DNA from: Burkholderiales bacterium | GTDB taxonomy: Bacteria > Pseudomonadota > Gammaproteobacteria > Burkholderiales > Usitatibacteraceae | DNA: 8,168 nucleotides | Direction of reading: 5' to 3' | Assembly: GCA_025936275.1 (NCBI GenBank) | Contig: JAICTR010000104.1 | Location: forward strand, 1-8,168 | Shown here: positions 5,305-8,168 of the stretch, piece after piece | How the letters are laid out: every line of letters begins with the position of its first letter | Numbering within the stretch: the stretch's first letter is position 1 | The notes under the pieces: generated by a model | What the model was told of the DNA's origin: nothing | What the model saw: only the letters and a program-made list of their open reading frames with translations | Database searches by the model: none | Translations under genes and position numbers: made by a program

Positions 5305-6559
5305 CGAGCAAAGCGAGGAGCGTCAGGAGTGCCTGGGCGGCCGCGCCCGCATCCTCCGCATCCACCGTCTCCGCCGGATTGTGGCTCACGCCGCCCGCGC
5401 CGCAGCGCACGAAGAGCATGCCCACCTCGGTCGCCTCGGCGAGGATCATCGCGTCGTGGCCCGCGCCGCTGGGAAGGCGGCGGACCTCATTGCGGGGCCG
5501 CGGCGCGTCGATCGCTTCGATGGCGCGCGCGAGCGCGTCCTGCAGCCACGGCGCGCAGGGCACCGCATGCACGTGGTGCGTGCGCGTGCGCTCGAGTGTC
5601 ACGCCGCGGCGCTTCGCGATCGATTCGCAGGCCGCGAACGCATCGGCTTCCGCCGCTTCGCGCGTCGCGTCGTCGCCCGCGCGGATGTCGGCGCTGAAGC
5701 GCACCTCGCCCGGGATCACGTTGCCGGTGCCGTCCTTCACCTCGAGCATGCCGACGGTGCCGACGAGCGAGCCGCCCGCCGCGCAGCGCTTCTCGATCGC
5801 GAGCACCATCTCGGCGGCCGCGGCGAGCGCATCGTGGCGGCGCGGCATCGGCACCGTTCCCGCGTGTCCCGACTCGCCGCGCACCGTGAGCGTGTGCCGC
5901 GTGCCGCCCGCGATGCTGGTGACGACGCCGAGCGCATGGCCCTCGTCGAGCAGCACCGGTCCCTGCTCGATGTGCACCTCGACATAGGCGCCGAGCCGCG
6001 AGGTGTCGATCGCCGCCTCGGCGATGCGCGCGGGATCGAGGCCCGCGACGATCATCGCGTCTCGCAGCGCGACGCCCTGCGCATCGCGCCGCTCGAGCAC
6101 CGCGGGATCGAGGCGACCCAGCATCGCGCGGCTGGCGAGGAAGCTCGTCTGGAAGCGCGCGCCCTCCTCGTCGGCGAAGGCCGCGACCTCGATCGCGCAA
6201 GGCAGGCGCTCGCCGCGCGCGTTCAGCTCCGCCACGCACGCGATCGGCACGAGGATGCCGAGCACGCCGTCGTAGCGCCCGCCATTGCGCACGGAATCGA
6301 AATGCGAGCCCATGAGGAGCGTCCTCGCGCCGGCATCGTTCGCGGCGTAGCGGCCGATCACGCTTCCCACCGCGTCGACGCGCACTTCCATGCCCGCCTC
6401 GCGCATCCATCGCGCGATGTCGCGCGCCGCCGCCTGGTGCGCCGGCGTGAGGTAGGTGCGCGTGTAGTTCGTCGCGGAATCGCTGTGGCGCGCGAGGGCC
6501 GCGGCGCGCGCGAGGATCTCGCGGCCGAGCTCGGAGCGCGATGGGAGCGAGCGGGACAT
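5255..6559 (-). CDS. M20-family Zn-dependent amidohydrolase (N-carbamoyl-L-amino-acid hydrolase / allantoate amidohydrolase type)
   Basis: 434 aa, ATG at 6559-6557, stop TGA 5257-5255. Cytoplasmic hydrolase of ureido or carbamoyl amides, releasing ammonia and CO2 in this family. Metal-site motifs are all present: His86 in GSHFDSV, Asp97 in RYDGVLG, the acidic pair Glu131-Glu132 in ADEEGARF, His196 in VHIEQGPVL and His393 in GGVSHNPAE. Also seen are SGHAGTVPM around His232 of the dimerisation domain and SGAGHDA (364-370). Length is near the family norm of about 410-420 plus a tail: residues from about 420 to 434 (KKGSGSFLARAEKGT) are encoded by the REP-like repeat and are not family sequence. 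AllC, HyuC and beta-ureidopropionase share these motifs, so the substrate is open. The neighbouring RuBisCO-like and AFMID-like genes do not settle it. The start is 27 bases from the divergent gene and no clear ribosome site is seen. Confidence 0.9.
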   Translation of the reverse strand: MSRSLPSRSELGREILARAAALARHSDSATNYTRTYLTPAHQAAARDIARWMREAGMEVRVDAVGSVIGRYAANDAGARTLLMGSHFDSVRNGGRYDGVLGILVPIACVAELNARGERLPCAIEVAAFADEEGARFQTSFLASRAMLGRLDPAVLERRDAQGVALRDAMIVAGLDPARIAEAAIDTSRLGAYVEVHIEQGPVLLDEGHALGVVTSIAGGTRHTLTVRGESGHAGTVPMPRRHDALAAAAEMVLAIEKRCAAGGSLVGTVGMLEVKDGTGNVIPGEVRFSADIRAGDDATREAAEADAFAACESIAKRRGVTLERTRTHHVHAVPCAPWLQDALARAIEAIDAPRPRNEVRRLPSGAGHDAMILAEATEVGMLFVRCGAGGVSHNPAETVDAEDAGAAAQALLTLLALLAKKGSGSFLARAEKGT

Positions 6560-6586
6560 GGGCCGCGGCAGTGTAGCATCGCGAAA
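6560..6586. promoter_or_regulatory. 27-bp divergent intergenic gap with possible back-to-back -10 elements
   Basis: Two start codons face away from each other across 27 bases. The minus strand contains TACACT (6570-6575) 11 bases before the amidohydrolase ATG. The plus strand contains TAGCAT (6574-6579) seven bases before the AFMID-like ATG. Both are weak -10 matches that would give near-leaderless transcripts, which would fit the lack of ribosome sites. Any -35 or operator must lie inside the opposite coding region. Low confidence because short A/T matches arise by chance. Confidence 0.3.
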
Positions 6587-7408
6587 ATGGACCGCGACTT
6601 CATCGAGCGCGAATACACCAACCGCGCGCTGGTGCCCGAGCATCCGCAATACTTCGCCCGCTGGGAGCGCGATTCGCAGTACGTTCGCGCGACGCTTCCC
6701 GGCCGCCTCGATCTCGCCTACGGCCGCCACGAGCGGCAGAAGCTGGACATCTTCCCCGCGAAGGATGCGCGCGGCACGCTGGTCTTCATCCACGGCGGCT
6801 ACTGGCGCTCGCTCGACAAGGACCTCTTCGCGTGGCTCGCGGCGCCGTTCGTCGCGGCGGGCATCGGCGTGGCGCTGCCGCGCTATCGCCTGGTGCCCGA
6901 GGTCACGATCGAAGACACGGTCGAGGATGCGATCGACGCGGTGGCGTGGCTCTTCGCGAACGGCGCGCGCCACGGGCTCCCGATGCGGCGCGTGGTGCTC
7001 TCCGGCTGGTCGGCGGGCGGACACCTTGCCGCGGCCGTGCTCGCGGCGCCGCGCGAGCGCCTCGCCTTCGATCCCTCGCGCATCGCGGGCGGCGTGGCGC
7101 TGAGCGGCATCTACGACTTCGAGCCGCTGCGGCACTACAGCTTCAACGTGGAGTTCGGCCTCGATCCGGCGGCGGTCGCGCGCCTCGACCTCGCGCCGCG
7201 GCGCCCGACGATCCCCGCGCCGCTGCTGGTCGCGGCCGGCGCCGACGAGAGCTCCGAATTCCGCCGCCAGACCGAGCTCCTCGCCAAGGCGTGGCGGCCG
7301 CAGTCGCGCGCCCCGATGCTGCTTCCCGGCGTGAACCACTACAGCATCGTCGATGCGTTCGCCGAGCGCGGCCAGCCGCTGCACGAGGCGGCGCTCGCCT
7401 TCTTCTGA
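6587..7408 (+). CDS. Alpha/beta hydrolase, arylformamidase (AFMID/kynurenine formamidase)-like
   Basis: 273 aa from ATG 6587 to TGA 7406-7408; the frame is open upstream only because it lies antisense to the amidohydrolase. The oxyanion motif HGGYW (69-73), nucleophile elbow GWSAGG with Ser142, acid Asp220 in AAGADESSEF and His251 in GVNHYSIVD make a complete catalytic triad. HGGYW and the N-terminal EREYTNRALVPEHPQY segment are typical of the AFMID branch of esterases. No signal peptide is seen, so it is cytoplasmic. True arylformamidase cleaves N-formylkynurenine, but no kynA or kynU is nearby and many relatives in catabolic operons hydrolyse other amides or esters, so only the fold and mechanism are secure. 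It is followed after 14 bases by the RuBisCO-like gene, so the two probably share a transcript. Confidence 0.88.
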   Translation: MDRDFIEREYTNRALVPEHPQYFARWERDSQYVRATLPGRLDLAYGRHERQKLDIFPAKDARGTLVFIHGGYWRSLDKDLFAWLAAPFVAAGIGVALPRYRLVPEVTIEDTVEDAIDAVAWLFANGARHGLPMRRVVLSGWSAGGHLAAAVLAAPRERLAFDPSRIAGGVALSGIYDFEPLRHYSFNVEFGLDPAAVARLDLAPRRPTIPAPLLVAAGADESSEFRRQTELLAKAWRPQSRAPMLLPGVNHYSIVDAFAERGQPLHEAALAFF

Positions 7409-7422
7409 AAGCGCGCGATCCC

Positions 7423-8168
7423 ATGAACGCTCCGGGCGTCGAACGCATTCGCGCCACCTACCGCCTCGCCGTGCCCGAGGCCGGGATCGAGGCGCGCGCG
7501 CGTGCGCTCGCCGTCGAGCAGAGCGTGGAGATGCCGCTCGAGGCGATCGGCGATGCGCGGGTGCTGGACGAGGTCGTGGCGCGCGTCGAATCGATCGCGC
7601 CGTGCCAGGGCGGCTTCGAAGTGGTGCTCGGCATCGCGCCCTCGACCACCGCGCACGAGCCCTCGCAGCTCCTCAACATGCTGTTCGGCAACTGCTCGCT
7701 GCAGCCGGAGATCCAGCTCGTGGACGTGGCGTTTCCCGCGGGCTACGAGCGCTCGTTTCCCGGGCCGCGATTCGGCATCGAAGGCATCCGCGAGCTCACG
7801 CACGCCCACGGGCGCCCGCTCACCTGCACGGCGCTGAAGCCGCAGGGCTCGACGGTCGCGCACCTCGCGGCGCTCGCCGGCACCTTCGCGCGCGCCGGCA
7901 TCGACGTCGTGAAGGACGACCACGGCCTCGCCGATCCCGCGGTGTCGCCCTTCGCGGACCGCTTGCCCGCCGTGCAGCGCGCGATCCACGAGGCGAACCG
8001 TGCGAGCGGCGGGTGCGCCGTGTACGCGCCGATGTTGTCCGGCTCGCCGCGCGCGCTCGAGGCGCAGGCGCGCATCGCGCGCGAGTGCGGCGTGAAGATG
8101 GCGCTCGCCGCGCCGATGCTCCTCGGCGTGCCGGCCTTCATGGAGATGCAGGTCGAGCTGGACATCCC
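7423..8168 (+). CDS. RuBisCO-like protein (form IV), N-terminal 248 residues, cut by window end
   Basis: ATG 7423; the frame is open to the window edge. The N-terminal domain has AVEQSVEMP (about 29-37) and NMLFGNCSLQ with Asn90 (matching RuBisCO Asn123). The barrel starts with CTALKPQG, where Lys139 matches the catalytic Lys175. The loop VVKDDHGLAD follows, where Lys164 and Asp166 match the carbamylated Lys201 and ligand Asp203. RuBisCO has Glu204 next, but this protein has His167, as in some form IV proteins, so it is unlikely to fix CO2. Known form IV enzymes act in methionine salvage (enolase/isomerase) or in D-apiose and related sugar-acid catabolism (decarboxylation). I cannot assign a subclade. 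The tight link to an AFMID-like hydrolase suggests a catabolic operon that continues beyond the window. Confidence 0.88.
   Translation, partial: MNAPGVERIRATYRLAVPEAGIEARARALAVEQSVEMPLEAIGDARVLDEVVARVESIAPCQGGFEVVLGIAPSTTAHEPSQLLNMLFGNCSLQPEIQLVDVAFPAGYERSFPGPRFGIEGIRELTHAHGRPLTCTALKPQGSTVAHLAALAGTFARAGIDVVKDDHGLADPAVSPFADRLPAVQRAIHEANRASGGCAVYAPMLSGSPRALEAQARIARECGVKMALAAPMLLGVPAFMEMQVELDI

Noticed and set aside
5381..6586. 402-codon upstream extension of the AFMID-like gene
   Set aside because: It lies antisense to the amidohydrolase, which has all its metal-binding motifs; the extension is a shadow and the hydrolase family starts near ATG 6587.
6560..7384. Upstream extension of the amidohydrolase frame into the AFMID-like gene
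   Set aside because: Family similarity begins at about 6559 and the extension is antisense to a convincing hydrolase.
1..8168. tRNA, rRNA or riboswitch genes
   Set aside because: Almost all bases are coding, and the two short gaps show no cloverleaf or known riboswitch pattern that I could see by eye.

Overview
The window is very GC-rich with strong G/C bias at third codon positions and densely packed genes. It looks like a proteobacterial chromosome, most likely a betaproteobacterium. That placement rests on overall gene character and a REP-type palindrome, and no marker gene confirms it.

Left half (1-4896, + strand): one tight operon for peptide export. It contains the 3' end of a cyclic-nucleotide-binding-domain (CNBD) protein, then a 58-codon gene that looks like only the first part of an HlyD-type membrane fusion protein. 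Two large ABC transporters follow, overlapping by ATGA. The first carries an N-terminal C39 (double-glycine leader) peptidase; the second has an N-terminal extension with no peptidase. This pairing is characteristic of the NHLM/NHLP-type (nitrile hydratase leader) bacteriocin exporters.

Middle (4897-5304): a small gene on the - strand (4899-5147) converges on the exporter operon, with two bases between the stop codons. It has a strong AGGAGG ribosome site and encodes an 82-residue peptide with a clear double-glycine leader (ELSEQQLDSISGG). The 55-residue core contains two tandem 20-residue repeats, each carrying an (E/G)TIVVTA(K/Q)R motif. That motif closely resembles the TonB box of TonB-dependent outer-membrane receptors. 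I read this as the likely cargo of the exporter; a secreted peptide with two TonB-box look-alikes is the most interesting item in the window. Upstream of it lie a 16-bp perfect palindrome and a 25-bp-arm REP-like inverted repeat.

Right half (5255-8168): a metabolic region. A - strand M20-family amidohydrolase (N-carbamoyl amino acid hydrolase/allantoate amidohydrolase type) has a C-terminal tail and stop codon supplied by the REP-like repeat. Divergent from it, across only 27 bp, are an AFMID-like alpha/beta hydrolase and, 14 bp later, a RuBisCO-like protein (form IV) that runs off the window. The last two probably form an operon; their substrates cannot be read from the sequence.

How the parts fit (inference): the C39-ABC protein would cut the small precursor after Gly-Gly and the ABC pair would export the repeat-bearing core. 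A complete fusion protein would have to come from elsewhere, because the local HlyD-like gene lacks all periplasmic domains. No RiPP modification enzyme is visible, and the core has no cysteine and one serine.
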